A DNA stretch of 64,000 bases, from positions 62,001 through 126,000 of the forward strand of contig CAJZBQ010000007.1 in assembly GCA_914767885.1 (NCBI GenBank). The letters run 5' to 3'. A model generated the notes under the pieces. It ran no database searches and had not been told where the DNA came from. It saw only the letters and a program-made list of their open reading frames with translations. The first letter of the stretch is position 1. The number at the start of each line of letters is the position of its first letter. The translations under genes were made by a program, and so were the position numbers. Positions 45,264-56,860 of this stretch are shown here, piece after piece. The stretch comes from Blepharisma stoltei (taxonomy: Eukaryota > Ciliophora > Heterotrichea > Heterotrichida > Blepharismidae).

Positions 45264-46570
45264 CTTTTTAATTATCTACATAAGTTAGACAATCGTAAAT
45301 AAAATGGTTAATTCCAATTTAAAAAATTTAAAAAAATTTTAGGCAATTATTTCTCTTAAATCTTTTGTCTATATTTGCCTTTCACTCTTTGAATGGACTT
45401 TTGCAACTTATTTTTATTGATTAGGCTATTCTTGCTTCATTGCGCATACTTTAAATTTCGCTTTCTTGAAATGCTTGTTTTAATACAGTATGATATCAAT
45501 AATTTTTTACGTTGGTATCAATCTAGCGTATTTATAATATATTTTGCTTGCTAGCTCTTTCCAAGGGCCTATCAACCTTAATCCCTGCCCTTCATGACCA
45601 ATCAAATCATTGGCAAATACCTATTTTTTTGGAAAAATGACCATTTCCATGATGAGTAAAATGTTTTTTAAATCAACATTATTTTATAAAAAATATTTAA
45701 ATTTGCAACATTTATTTTTTTAAAAATGTCAGCTGCTTAAAATTAACCCAGAATTAACTAGAGATATCATTATACTAATTTCACAAATAAATCAATTTTT
45801 TTTATAAAAATTTTTGTTGACTCACCGAAGGGGAAATAAGATTTTTTAGCTTTTATAATGAAAGTAGGATTTGCCGAGCTATGAAGATTTATTTTTTTAA
45901 AATTCAGATATTCAAATTGTAAACTGAGACAGCAATGGGCGTCAAATTCTATTTATTCTTCTACTTCGATGTTTTTAATTTTAAGATCTTGATTTTTGGT
46001 GTTCAATTTTGCAAGTTAATTTATTTAATATTCCTGTCATCCTTGACTTTTGCATTTAGAAAAATTAGCCTTGGTCTTTTAGATGTAAGTATTGTGTAAA
46101 AATTATTCAACTATATGGACTTGTAGCTACTCCCCCTCCCTGAGTGAACAAAATTTTTTTTGTTCACTCATGGAGGGGGTGGAGTCAGATCAAAAGTTGA
46201 ATTTTAGAATTTTTAAACTTATTAATATTGCATGCGTTCTAGTCTACTGATTTTTTCATATTTTTCCTATTTTTGGCACAAATTTAATTTGTGCTGATTT
46301 TTCTTTCCATAAAGAAAGCTAAAATTTGCAGAAACCTTTATAAATCTTATATGCAAAAAGGCTGAGATATCTAATAATATAAAAACTTAAAAATATTGTT
46401 TATTTTCATGTAATTTATGAATTATCAAAAATAAAGTGTTTCAGCTTCAGACAGTATTTTAATTTTTAGATTGAGGATAGTAATTATTCTGATATAAAGC
46501 TTATAATAATTAAAATTAGGCTAAGCAAGTAATTTTTCCTATCAAACAATTACTTTTTATTAAATAGAGC
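45264..46570. other. End of unique block and spacer of unit 5
   Basis: Unique AT-rich sequence to about 45640; then a decayed MITE remnant and the shared spacer (GAAATTCAGATATTC analogue near 45900). No gene is visible. Confidence 0.45.
46130..46184. repeat. 55-bp minimal MITE hairpin
   Basis: CTCCCCCTCCCTGAGTGAAC ... GTTCACTCATGGAGG ... GGAG forms one hairpin with no body. Other units read CTTGTAGCTAAGATCAAA across this point, so it is an insertion. The right flank (TCAG) does not give a clean TTA/TAA duplication. Confidence 0.65.
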
Positions 46571-47186
46571 CTAAAAATGCCAAGAAGGCTTGACTCATCA
46601 AAGCTGTTTATAAATTTGACCAAAAATTAAGGAAGGAATTTGGAGAGCTTTGGCTCAGATAGTGAGAAAATTTTGCTATTGGAGGAGCTGGAATCCTGGG
46701 AGGAGGAATTATGGTAATTGAAGGAAGAATGAGCTGAGACTGAAAGGAGGGACGAAGATGAAGGCAAGAGCGGAAATGGCAAGGAGAAATTAGGTAGGCT
46801 ATGCAAGGAAATAGCTTGCATGAGGGAGATCTGCTGTATTGGGAAGAACTGATCCAGATTACAGACAGAGCAGCGAGTATAAGGGAGGAGCAAATACTAG
46901 AGTAACAGATGATATGCCAGAATTAATGACTGAATTAGAAGAAGTAGCTCTGGAAGAGACTGATAAAAAATTTCCTTATTAAATTAAAGCATCTAGAAAT
47001 GAAAGAGAAGGAGAAGTTTGATGAAAAATTTCTCTCTTAAATTAAAGCATCTAAAAAACGAAAGGAAGGAGAAGTTTGAGAAGATATAAAGAAGGAAGAG
47101 GAAACTGAATAACTGGGAAAGGAGAATAAGGATCATGGAGTGCTCCTTAGTTAATCAAGGGCTTTAAATGATGGAGATGATCCTAA

Positions 47187-47573
47187 CTCCCCCCCCCCCC
47201 TCCGTGAGCGAACAAAACCATTAGAAAAATCGCCATTTTTTGACCAAAAACCCACCCTCCGTGAGTGAACAAAAATGTTTTTAATAGAAAAAAATTTTAA
47301 TGGAAAAAAATTTTGATATATAAGTGATAATTAGTATAATGAAATCTAGAGCTAATTCTGTTTAATTTTAAAACAAATTGCGTTTTAAAACATAAATTTT
47401 TGCAAATTAAATTAATATTTGCTTTCCAATTTTTGCAAATTAGGATTTTTTTAAATTTCGAAAAAATATTTTTTTATAAAATTTATATATAAATTTTTTT
47501 TAAAAAAAAAAAATTAACCCCCCTCCGTGAGCGAACAAAATTTTTTTGTTCGCTCACGGAGGGGGGGGGGGAG
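47187..47573 (+). mobile_element. Family-1 MITE, full length, forward, TAA target
   Basis: 387 bp between TAA (47184-47186) and TAA (47574-47576). Unit 6 shows the empty site, GATCCTAAGAGG near 57420. It is the clearest case of a TAA rather than TTA duplication. Confidence 0.9.
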
Positions 47574-47789
47574 TAAGAGGAACAGAGGATTAAAAAAGAA
47601 GGGAAAAGCTGAAGATGAAAGCTAAAAATATAGGGGTTTACTTGGAAAAAGGCATATATGATTGATTAGAAAAGCTAGCAACAGCTTGGAAGAGAAGGAA
47701 GAAGCATGATGGTTCTGATGGGCGAAGGTAGAGATAAGGAAATCTGAAGTGAAGTGCAGCAATAAAGTTATTTCATTAAGAAATACTTA

Positions 47790-48359
47790 CTCCCCCCCCA
47801 TCCTTGATCGAACGATTGACTGTAAAAACTCCTAAAAATTGGGGAAATTAACCCCATCCTTGATCGAACGATTTTCATATCATGACAATTTTTATATATA
47901 TATAAAAATATATTAATTATCAAAAGCTTAGGAAGATGTACCTAATGAAGTTGTTCTCAGAGACTTTGAGATGAAAAAGCTTTGGAATCAACCATGTGAA
48001 GTGATTTAGTCATCAACCCAGGCTTAAAAACTTAATAATCTAATAAAATAGAGATTCTTAAAAATTTTTAAAAAAAAATTTAATTTAATAAGGAAACAAA
48101 TTAAAATTTATACAGTTTAAAGGGGTAACTAATAAATCAAAATATTAAAAATTGGTATTTTTTATGAAATTAATTCAATTTTTTTGCTGTAAAAATAATT
48201 ATTAAATACTCTTAACCCTCTTATTTAAAAGTAAATAACAAAAAATATATATATATTTTTATTTTTATATATAAATTTTTTTTTTCCCAAAAAAATTTTT
48301 TTTAACCCCCATCCTTGATCGAACGATGGCGAGTCGTTCGATCAAGGATGGGGGGGGAG
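47790..48359 (+). mobile_element. Family-2 MITE, full length
   Basis: 570 bp between TTA (47787-47789) and TTA (48360-48362), at the target used by family 1 in other units. Left end: CTCCCCCCCCATCCTTGATC, followed about 60 bp later by a second CCATCCTTGATCGAACGA. The body is AT-rich, and the right end is the hairpin CATCCTTGATCGAACGA / TCGTTCGATCAAGGATG plus a G-run and GAG. The body is unrelated to family 1 although the plan is identical. Non-coding. Confidence 0.85.
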
Positions 48360-48754
48360 TTAGGGACAAAGCGTGGACAGAAGATTTGCTAGATAAATTG
48401 GCTGAATTAGAAGAAGTGCTAGCAAAAATAGCGGAGGAAGCGAGATGAAGCAGATAACTATTCAAGTTGACTAATGGGGGGAGAAAAAAAACATAAGTGC
48501 TGCATTAGGTTAGATCTAATTAATGCTAAGACACTGTATTTTCCTATTTCTAAAGCTGTTTTATTTTTCCTTTAATTTATCTTTGCTAATTAGGCTTCTT
48601 TTTGAGTTCTAAAGAGATTTTCTAAAATCCCAGTATTTCTTCCACATTTTTTAGTTTTTTGTATATTTTTAAAATGCTAATTTTTTCTATCATTCCTAGC
48701 ATGAGGAGGCTTGTCTTCTTAAATTTTTTCTTTATTTTTGTAACTTTTATATAA

Positions 48755-48823
48755 AAACGAGTTCTCATGATTCCATGTCAAAAAAATCAGGCTCTTAATA
48801 AATTTTAATATTTAAGCTCAAAA
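48755..48823 (+). promoter_or_regulatory. Leader of gene F
   Basis: Shared leader (CTCATGATTCCATGTC, AGGCTCTTAATAAA, AGCTCAAAAATG) immediately upstream of the ATG at 48824. Confidence 0.4.
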
Positions 48824-51800
48824 ATGAAAAGTCTTATAAGCTTTCTAGCCCTTCTATGACTAGCTGTAGGAGATCCTTCAAGAACTGCTAAAGATGGATA
48901 CTTAGATCCTGGAAAAATCAGATGATGAAAAGATACTTGGGCTCCTAATCCTATTGAGCTTTCCCAAACCAATTCTGGGACTTCCAGTGTCACTGTCACT
49001 GTACATTTTAGACCTCAAACATCTTTACCAACAACTGGGAATTTGGGGATTGTTATTGTGACTGTGCCATCAGCTTTGTCGAGCACAACAATTTATACTT
49101 CTAGCTCTATCGCAATAAAGGCAAATACTGATACTTCGTATTCTTTTATTTTGGCAACAGCTTTACCTTCTGCCGGAGTTTACGGGCCTTTCCAAATTGT
49201 GACTAAAACTTCACCATCTGGGCAGATCTACGATGCAAACTACGTTTTTGGTTGTGTCGCAGTTTCAGCCTCTGTTTCAGCTTCTTCTAATTCTTTGACC
49301 GTAAGCGCAGTCACTTTGACTTCTTCTACAGCTATTGTTGGCTCCTCAGATGGACTTTACTTTACTTTTACAATTCCTACTGGCACAAATCTTTGAAAAC
49401 ACGACATTTTTGAAATCGTCCCTGACACCTACTGGACAATTCCTTCAAGCCCAACTTGTTCTTCTGTCGATATTTCAAGCACTACTAACTATATCAAAGG
49501 CCCTAAAGGAGGCAATAGTCTACCTTGTGCTATTGCAGCTACCGGAGGGGCTAATGGAGGATATAGCACTGCTAAATCAACCGCAACCCCTGCTACAAAC
49601 AGTATTTATATATATGGGCTTTCTCAAGACGTGATTATAACATCAAGTTATCAGGTCAAGCTTAAAGTTTCCAGCTTTACTCTCCCTCTCGCAACTATTT
49701 CATCGTCAAACTTTAGTTGGAATCTAAAAATCTGGAGGTGGGGAACTACCAACCTTCTTGCTCAATATGCTGGAACTGGGCCATTGACACCAGTTGCAGG
49801 CTCCGTAACAATTAACTCGTGGGCTCCTTATAATATCAATTTAGCTTCAACTGACATCCCAGATAGCAGTTCAAACAATTTTTACTTGTTTACTAAGCTC
49901 AATTTTCAAGCAGCCCACGCAATAACATATGGGACAATCGTCATTACCTTTAACAGCAACGCAGATATTTCTTCTGGGTACTGGTGGCAAGATCATGAGG
50001 ACACACTCCATGATACTAGAGGAAAATGTTATCTGAATACCTACGTAAAAGGTATTACATGCAGTGTCAGTAGCTCAAAAGCAACTATAACTATAGCGTC
50101 AGGTGTTACTTTGGCAGCAAATACAGCTATCTCAATCACATTATTGACCAAACTTACCTCAGGAGCCGGAATTACCTCAATAATAACTACTGATGGAATT
50201 TCTTCTACGACTATTGATCGAATTACTACTGCAACCTCATGGCCATTTAACTCTGCATATTCGACTTATGTACCTATGACTAGTTTCCAATTCTTTGCAA
50301 CTGCTACAAATGAAATACCTATAAGTGGAATGCTCACTTCAGGGGAACAAAAAGGAGGATATATTAATGGAATCCAATATTTAATGTGGTATATGACCCC
50401 AAAAAATGACTGGTCTGCATCCACCACATTAAAAGTCAGTTTACCAATTTCTAATTCAGGGGTGCAGCTGCTTACATCTTATATTACTACTTGCGCCACA
50501 TATAAAGAAAAAATACTTGCAATCTGAGATTATTCTTCAAGCACTGTAGCGCTTGAATCGGCTGTAAACACCCCAACTCTCAATGCTGGAAATCCAGGAT
50601 CTATTTCGATTGCATTTAATGCGAACGGATTCCCTACCACATCAAATAAGAATATGTTTGCTTTTTCATATGGGGATAACTCAGGTGCTTCTGTTCAAAA
50701 TGCGCTGCCATTTGTAGCATCAAATGTAGCTACTTTCTATGAGTGTTGGGCTAAGACTTCATCTACAACAAATGGAGCAGTAACTGAATTCTCTAACTAT
50801 GTTTTCTCAGTAATAACATCACAAGTTGATTCTGCATTAAAAGTTGCTTCACTGTACAAAGACAATTATGCTGGAATTCCAATTGCTGTAGTTTTCCATG
50901 CTTTGAATGCTCAAGCTCTAAACCCACTCCCATCTTAAACCCCTCTAAAACAAATTATCTATGATTGATAAAAGAAAAATATATAAAGAGACTCATTTTT
51001 ATGCTATTCTAGCATGATTAAGAATATATCAGCTAAAATATTATATTTCTTTTTTTACTCTTAGAATATAATATACTTTTTTAGAAAATTAACCATGATT
51101 GGGAAATCAAGAATTATTAGGGGTTTTAGCAATAAAAATGCAAATAGTAAATTATATGAATGAACTAGAAACGTTTTAATGTATTAGGTGCTTTCTATAA
51201 AATCAGAGACCCAAATTTGAAAAACCTCTAATAACGAGAAATTTCCTATCTACTCATATGAAATTTACTATCTGCAATTTATCCTAGATCCCCTATAATT
51301 TATTTTAATGGAAACTTTAAATCGTTTAGCTGCCTTATTGAAAGACTTAAAATCAATAAAAAATTTAAAAATCCATTTGTAGACACAGGAAAATAGAATT
51401 CCATAATACCCGCCACCGGGTAATAATTGAGAAAGACTTCAAAAGAATGGTATAAAACTAAAGTATCAAATGATGAAGACAATGCTATTGATGCTACGAA
51501 TGGGGCTACTAAGTTAGATGAAAGTCAAGGCAAAGATGGCAGTGCAAGTGAAGACGAAGATATCAGCGAAAATGAATTTCAGATAAAGATAAAGAGAAGG
51601 ATAAGGAAATGGAAGAAGGGAAATATGCTGATTGGATACCTGTAAGAGTATATCTGCTCTGCAACACAGACAAAAGACAGTACGCCATTTACCGGCAAAT
51701 AATATTGATAACAGAAAACTTGGATGGAAAATAGAGATACTGATTGCTACTGATTTAAAGGTGAAGTTAAAGAGCACGGATTAAAAAAATACGATTTAAG

Positions 51801-54800
51801 GAGAGATAGCAACATACAGAGAAAGATTGTTTCGGATCTAAATTGTTGAATGATGGAGTGGAGCTTAATTTTATTTGAAGTTGAAAATTTGGATGGAAGT
51901 TCAAAAATGTGCTAGAAGCATTTTGGTGAAACTTATTGACCTTTAATTAGACAATAGCCGTTTAAATAATAATGTTAGATCCCCAATAAGAGTACAATTC
52001 TGGTATTATTAGGTTTAAATGAGATTCATTATATTTATTAAAAATACTTACCGGAATTCATATTTAAAGTATGATAATAAGCTAACTCTATCACTCTTCA
52101 TTAGCTCTCTGGTTTATTAAGATAAAATTTTTATGTAAAATTATTTACCTGCTAGGAAAGGAAGCAAATTTTCAATGCATTTAGAGATATATTATAAATA
52201 GTGTTAACTTAACTTTTACCGCTTCCTAATGAAGCATTTCTCTCTTTATTATTCAAAAATTCTTCACCATCAATAACTTCTTCGCCGCCACAATCATCTT
52301 CAACTACAACAGTAACATCGTCAAAAGCCACAACATCAACAAAAACACAACAAAACAAAAAATTTCAGCATCAATAACAAGTATTACAAACTCCATCAAG
52401 CTATACTCATCTTCATCTTCAGATGCTCCATACAAAATCCACAAAACTCCATTTGCTAATGTAGCACCAGCTCGAACCTCCGAAACCAGCCATCAACATA
52501 CAGAACCAACATTTGTGAATTCACTATGTACCCATGCATCTCTGCATGAAATCAAGCATCACGATAATTCCCTCCGTCTTTGGCACTTTCGCGCCATTTT
52601 GTGCTGGATTAAATAATTATATAAATATCGTGAAATGGCAATGCTCTATTATTTTTTATGTTTTTTATTATAATGATTGGTAGGATTTTTGAAAGAGTAG
52701 TATAGCTCATACCCTTTATAGATTTCTTTATCGAGCAAAACTCTCTCAAAGAGATGAGCTCAATCTCAGGAAGTGCTAAAAAGTGCATGTCAAAAAATTG
52801 TGACAAAAGTGAAAAAGTTTACAAGTAAAAGCGCCAATTTTTAAAATGGCTTTATTATTAAAATAATTTAAACATATAAATCAAAAACTCTAGCAGGATT
52901 TAGACTTAAGTGATTTATAAAGATGGAGTCCATTATGGAAGAAAATCCACATGGGACTTTCAAAATTAATAATGCAAAGGGGAACTTCCCAAGTGAACAG
53001 ATGTATAGATCTTCAAGTTTTATAACTTCAGTAAATATATCAATCAAAAACTCCAGTAGTATTTTGACTTAAGTGATTATAAAGATCGAGTCCAGTATGG
53101 AAGAAATTGAAGATGAACTTTTAAAATTGAAAATGACAAGAGGGAACTTCCCGAGTGAGTAGTTGTATAGATCTTCAAGTCCTATAACTCCAGTGAGCAG
53201 ATAAATCAAAAACTCTGTAGGATTTTGACTTATGTAAATCCAAAGAAAATTCGTAGCCAAATCTACATGTAAATATTAATTTGCAATTATTATCTTCAGT
53301 GGGTATCTTAAGTTTAAATATTTTAATAATGAAGCCATTTTTAAAAATTGGCGCGTTTACTTGTCAACTTTTTTCTCACTGTCACAATTTTTTGACATGC
53401 ACTTTTTAGCACTTCCTGAGATTGAGCTCATCTCTTTGAGAGAGTCTTTTTTCTCGTTCAAGAGTCCAGTATGTTTTTGCTCGATAAAGAAATCTATAAA
53501 GGGGCATGAGCTATGCCTTATTTTAACATTGAATCTTAAATTTAATTTCGGAGATACAACAAACCTATATTATCTAGATGTGACTTTTAGTTCTTTAGGA
53601 TCAAGCAATTTAGGGACTGGACTATATGCTAGTGGACAAATCCCTGTAATTAGTGCAGTATCTGGAGCGACGGCCACTCTTGACCCAACATCAAAAACAG
53701 TGACTATCTCTGGACTTGGATCTGTTGACGTGGGCAATACAGTAACCGTTTATAGAGGTTTCCTCTATATAGTGCTGAAAGCGCAGACATTTTCCCAGGA
53801 GCTTTCCAAGTTCGTCGGACCAAATCACTTTTTGGTCCGACCAAGGCATTGATTTGGTGCAACCAACCGATAAATTCCGATCAGAAATTTATCGGCCTTA
53901 CAGCGCCAAACATAGGAAACTTCTATATCTGCCTTATGGAGGAGATATATCTGTAAGCTATACTACAACTCAAACTTTCTATTATCTTGTGGCTGGAGCT
54001 GACCCAGCAAATAAAATGGTTCTATATACTGGAACAGGAGGAACTACCTTTACTTCAACAGGTCAAGTTAAATTTTCTGCAGGATCATTTACGAGCCCTG
54101 CATCTGGGGAATATAATGTTGGAGGAACTTCTGTTACTACTACACTAAGCGTAACACCTGACTCTTCGATAACTTCCGACGTAACTTCAGGCTGGATTGG
54201 GGTGGGGCTACCTGCAGGTTTTACTTCTTCGTCAACAAAACTAAGCCTAGGCTCAAATTCTGCAGCATTTTATAGTGTTTATTCATCAAGCAGCTCATTT
54301 ACAGGAGGATTCATGATTGCACCACTTTCAGCCAGTATGTTAGTTGCTAAAACAGTAGCAAATACTCTTTCAATGGATAGTGGCCTAATTGTTCCATCTT
54401 CTACAGGGTCATCATCAGGGGCAGGAACAGGAACGTTCACAGTATTTATGGCAGGCTCTACAATAGGCAGCCAATGCACATGCGCATCACAATCATCCCC
54501 AATAACAGTTAGTATCAACCCTGCAACGATTACTTCTGATACCTGTACAATAGACAAACTCTACGCTCAAGGCTCAGACTCAGTCGATTCTACCCTCACC
54601 TTTACATTTACTACTGTAAACCCTATTCCTGCAGGCGGAAAAATTACTATTACTCTAGCTTCAGGCTCCTGGACATTGCAATCATCATCTCCTCTTGTAA
54701 CCACATGCCAAGGAGTTGGGTTCTCTGATCAATCACAAGCTCTCTTGCAATCATGTGCTGTATCAGGAACAACAGTCAGTTTGACTCAATTTTCTAAGAT

Positions 54801-55038
54801 TGCTGAAAGTTCAGTCAGTGTAAAGCTGTATTATGTAATCCCAACATCCACAGCTGCAGGCTCAATATATTGCTATACTGCTTTAAGTACTTATGATGAA
54901 AATGGCAATGTTATAGATTCTGCATCTAGCTTAACTAACTCTGTCACTGTAGTAGTTTCAACTGCAGCAGGTACCACAAACACCAATTCTTTTGTTACTA
55001 AACCATATCCAAATGTAGCTAGGGAAACCACTGGCTAG
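48824..55038 (+). CDS. Surface protein gene F, open after removal of two insertions
   Basis: Starts MKSLISFLALLWLAVGD. Removing 2626 bp (50909-53534) and 175 bp (53751-53925) leaves one frame of 1137 aa with UGA as Trp, including AATCTT-TGA-AAACAC (49394-49396), where the paralogs have TGG. Neither insertion is divisible by three, yet together with exact excision the phase is kept throughout, which argues that the DNA is edited before expression. The end, KPYPNVARETTG and TAG, comes from fusion with the 3' flank (CTGGCTAGAAAGCC), so the second half and GPI tail of gene B are missing. Expected product: signal peptide plus Ser/Thr-rich modules, secreted. Function unknown. Confidence 0.7.
51430..51707 (+). 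other. Possible gene fragment inside the insertion
   Basis: One frame reads KTSKEWYKTKVSNDEDNAID then an acidic stretch (GKDGSASEDEDISENE). Near 51590 another frame takes over with KDKEKDKEMEEGKYADWIPV and LLCNTDKRQYAIYRQ to TAG. Codon quality looks coding in both. It could be a degraded gene carried by the insertion. No family is recognised. Confidence 0.2.
52701..53516. repeat. Foldback element, arms of about 170-205 bp
   Basis: Left arm 52701-52872 (starts TATAGCTCATACCC, ends TTTATTATTAAAATAA) is the inverse of right arm 53312-53516 (ends GGGCATGAGCTATG). The right arm holds about 27 extra bases. The arms enclose a direct tandem repeat. Confidence 0.85.
52878..53240. repeat. Tandem repeat of about 162 bp between the foldback arms
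   Basis: Units start at about 52878, 53042 and 53203 (AATCAAAAACTC...). Two are complete and the third stops after about 38 bp. Landmarks are GGGAACTTCCC and TGTATAGATCTTCAAGT. Confidence 0.85.
53751..53925. mobile_element. 175-bp palindromic TA-bounded element in gene F
   Basis: Inserted between CGTT(TA) and TCTGCCTTATGG; TA at 53751-53752 and 53926-53927. Ends TATAGAGGTTTCCT and, inverted, TATAGAAGTTTCCT; an inner hairpin GTCGGACCAAA / TTTGGTCCGAC. Same design and related ends as the 174-bp element in gene E, with different filling. The length is 3n+1, so it breaks the frame unless removed. Confidence 0.85.
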
Positions 55039-56860
55039 AAAGCCTTCTCTTGCCAATCTTTTTAGATCCTCTAAATTTATTTTTAGGTTTTATATTTTTC
55101 TATTTAATTATGCCTCATTTTCTGTTTAATTATGCTTATGCATTTTATCTTGTTTTTTAATGCAAATCTGCTTCTTTTCTAATTTAAGTGAGATGAAGCA
55201 GCCATATGGTAGAAATGGTTTTATACCAAGATGGACAGTATTTATGTTTCATTTTGGGATTTAGCAAAAGAGTTTTTTTTGAATTTCAATATAGAAAAGT
55301 TCATTAAGCTTTTCAGCAAGTTTTTAAAAGAAAGACCTCTCTTTTATTCTTTTCCTTACTCCTCCCTCGATTAGAGAACTATTTGTATCCAAAGGGATAA
55401 ATTTAATAATTTTATACATTAAATTCACTTCTTTAATAGATTTCTTTGAGAGAGTTTAAGATGGTAAATTGCATATAAAATTAAAAAGAAAATAATTATC
55501 TGTGAGTGAGCAAATGTGTTTAATTGCTGCGGAGGGGATTTAAAGTATAAAAACATTAATTTACTATATTTTCTGATAAAGTGATCTTATTTTAGTTCTT
55601 TTAGCATGATGGCCTAAATTCTATATAGCAATGAAGCTTCTCAAAACTTAAAAAGCTCACAAGGCATTAAATCTCCATACTTCATGCCTTTAATTTGCTT
55701 ATAATAGATTTATTATGAGTATCTTCAATAATTCTCTTCAGAAGATGATAAAAACTATTTTCTAGATCAGTTAACTCCCCCTATGTGATCTAACAAAAAA
55801 ATTTTGTTGGCTGACAGGGTTACTTTTATTTTAAAAAATTTATATAAATTTTATGATAAAATTCATTTTTCAAGATTAAAAAAAATTTAATTTGAAAAAT
55901 TTATTTTTTTAAAATGCCTGCTGTTTAAAATTAGCCAGAATTAGCTAGAGATATCACTATATTAATTATTACTTATATATCAATTTTTTTTCATAAAAAA
56001 TTGTTGTTCACTCACATAAGGGGAAGTAAGATTTTCTTACCTTGTATGATAGGTAGAGGATTCACCGAATAAATACAAACTATGCATATTCGATTTTTTA
56101 AAATTTTGAAATTCAGATTTTCAGATTGTAAACTGAGTAATGGACGTCAGATTCCTATTTATTCTTTTCCTTCAGCTTTTAAAATTTTAAGATCTAGATT
56201 TTAGGTGTTCAGTTTTTGCAAATTAATTTGTGTGTCATCCTTTACTTTTGCATTTAGAAAATTAGCCTTGGTGTTTTTAGATTGTAAAAAATTATTCAAC
56301 TATATGGGCTTGTAGCTAATATAATCCGTTGGCAAAATTTCTTATGGATGTTATACGCGCCATTTTCATATGAAATTTCAAATTAAGAATTTGCCGCACT
56401 AAAATCTGCGTTTTGAAATGCATATTCGGTTTTTACATACCAAATTCAAAATGACATGCATATGCATGATCAGAAATTTAGGCAATAGATAATATCAAAA
56501 ATTGAATTTTAGAAATTTTAAATTTATTAATATTGCATGCGCTCTAGTCTTCTGATTTTTTCATATTTCCCTATTTTATACAAAAATTTAATTTTCTTTT
56601 ATATATATAAATAAATCTAAAATTTTCCAGAAACTTTTATAAATCTCTTATGCAAAAAGGCTCAGATATCTAATAATATAAAAACTTAAAAATATTGTTT
56701 ATTTTGATGTAAATTTACGAATTATAAAAAATAAAGTGTTTTGGCTTCAGACAGTATTTGATTTTTAGAGCTAGGATAGCAATTATTTTGATATAAAGCT
56801 TATACAACTTAAAATTAGGTTAATAAAGCAATTTTGCTATTACTTTTTATTTAATAGAGC
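55039..56860. other. 3' flank and spacer of unit 6
   Basis: Shared 3' flank, MITE-hairpin relic at 55497-55540, decayed MITE at 55775-56026, then spacer. A unique stretch of about 150 bp (56320-56480, with TTTTGAAATGCATATTCGG) interrupts the spacer. No gene is visible. Confidence 0.5.
55775..56026 (-). mobile_element. Decayed family-1 MITE
   Basis: 252 bp between TAA (55772-55774) and TAA (56027-56029). Hairpin end first (AACAAAAAAATTTTGTTGG), outer end last (TTCACTCACATAAGGGGAAG). Old and diverged; shares its position with the one at 35002-35280. Confidence 0.7.

Larger units (their letters stand above)
46571..48480 (+). pseudogene. ORF-X relic, unit 5
   Basis: Carries the EELEFW/LEEEWAETER-type region in broken form and a GWAED-like 3' part (TGGACAGAAGATTTGC). 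Two different MITEs split it: family 1 at 47187-47573 and family 2 at 47790-48359. The 3' fragment after the second keeps about 30 sense codons (LDKLAELEEVLAKIAEEAR). Not translatable overall. Confidence 0.5.
50909..53534. mobile_element. 2626-bp insertion in gene F
   Basis: TTGAAT occurs at 50903-50908 and 53529-53534; other gene copies have it once (GCTTTGAATCTTAAATTT). There is no TA at the junction. Contents: about 1.8 kb AT-rich sequence with one acidic open stretch, a CAA/TCA-rich low-complexity region (52260-52560) and an 816-bp foldback element at the right edge. No transposase is visible. It may be a composite or nested insertion that is eliminated with the germline DNA. Confidence 0.7.

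Noticed and set aside
21074-49396. UGA as cysteine (Euplotes-type code)
   Set aside because: Every informative paralog comparison pairs TGA with TGG, not with TGC or TGT.
52878-53240. CRISPR array
   Set aside because: The repeats are about 162 bp without short constant repeats and spacers, and the genome is eukaryotic.
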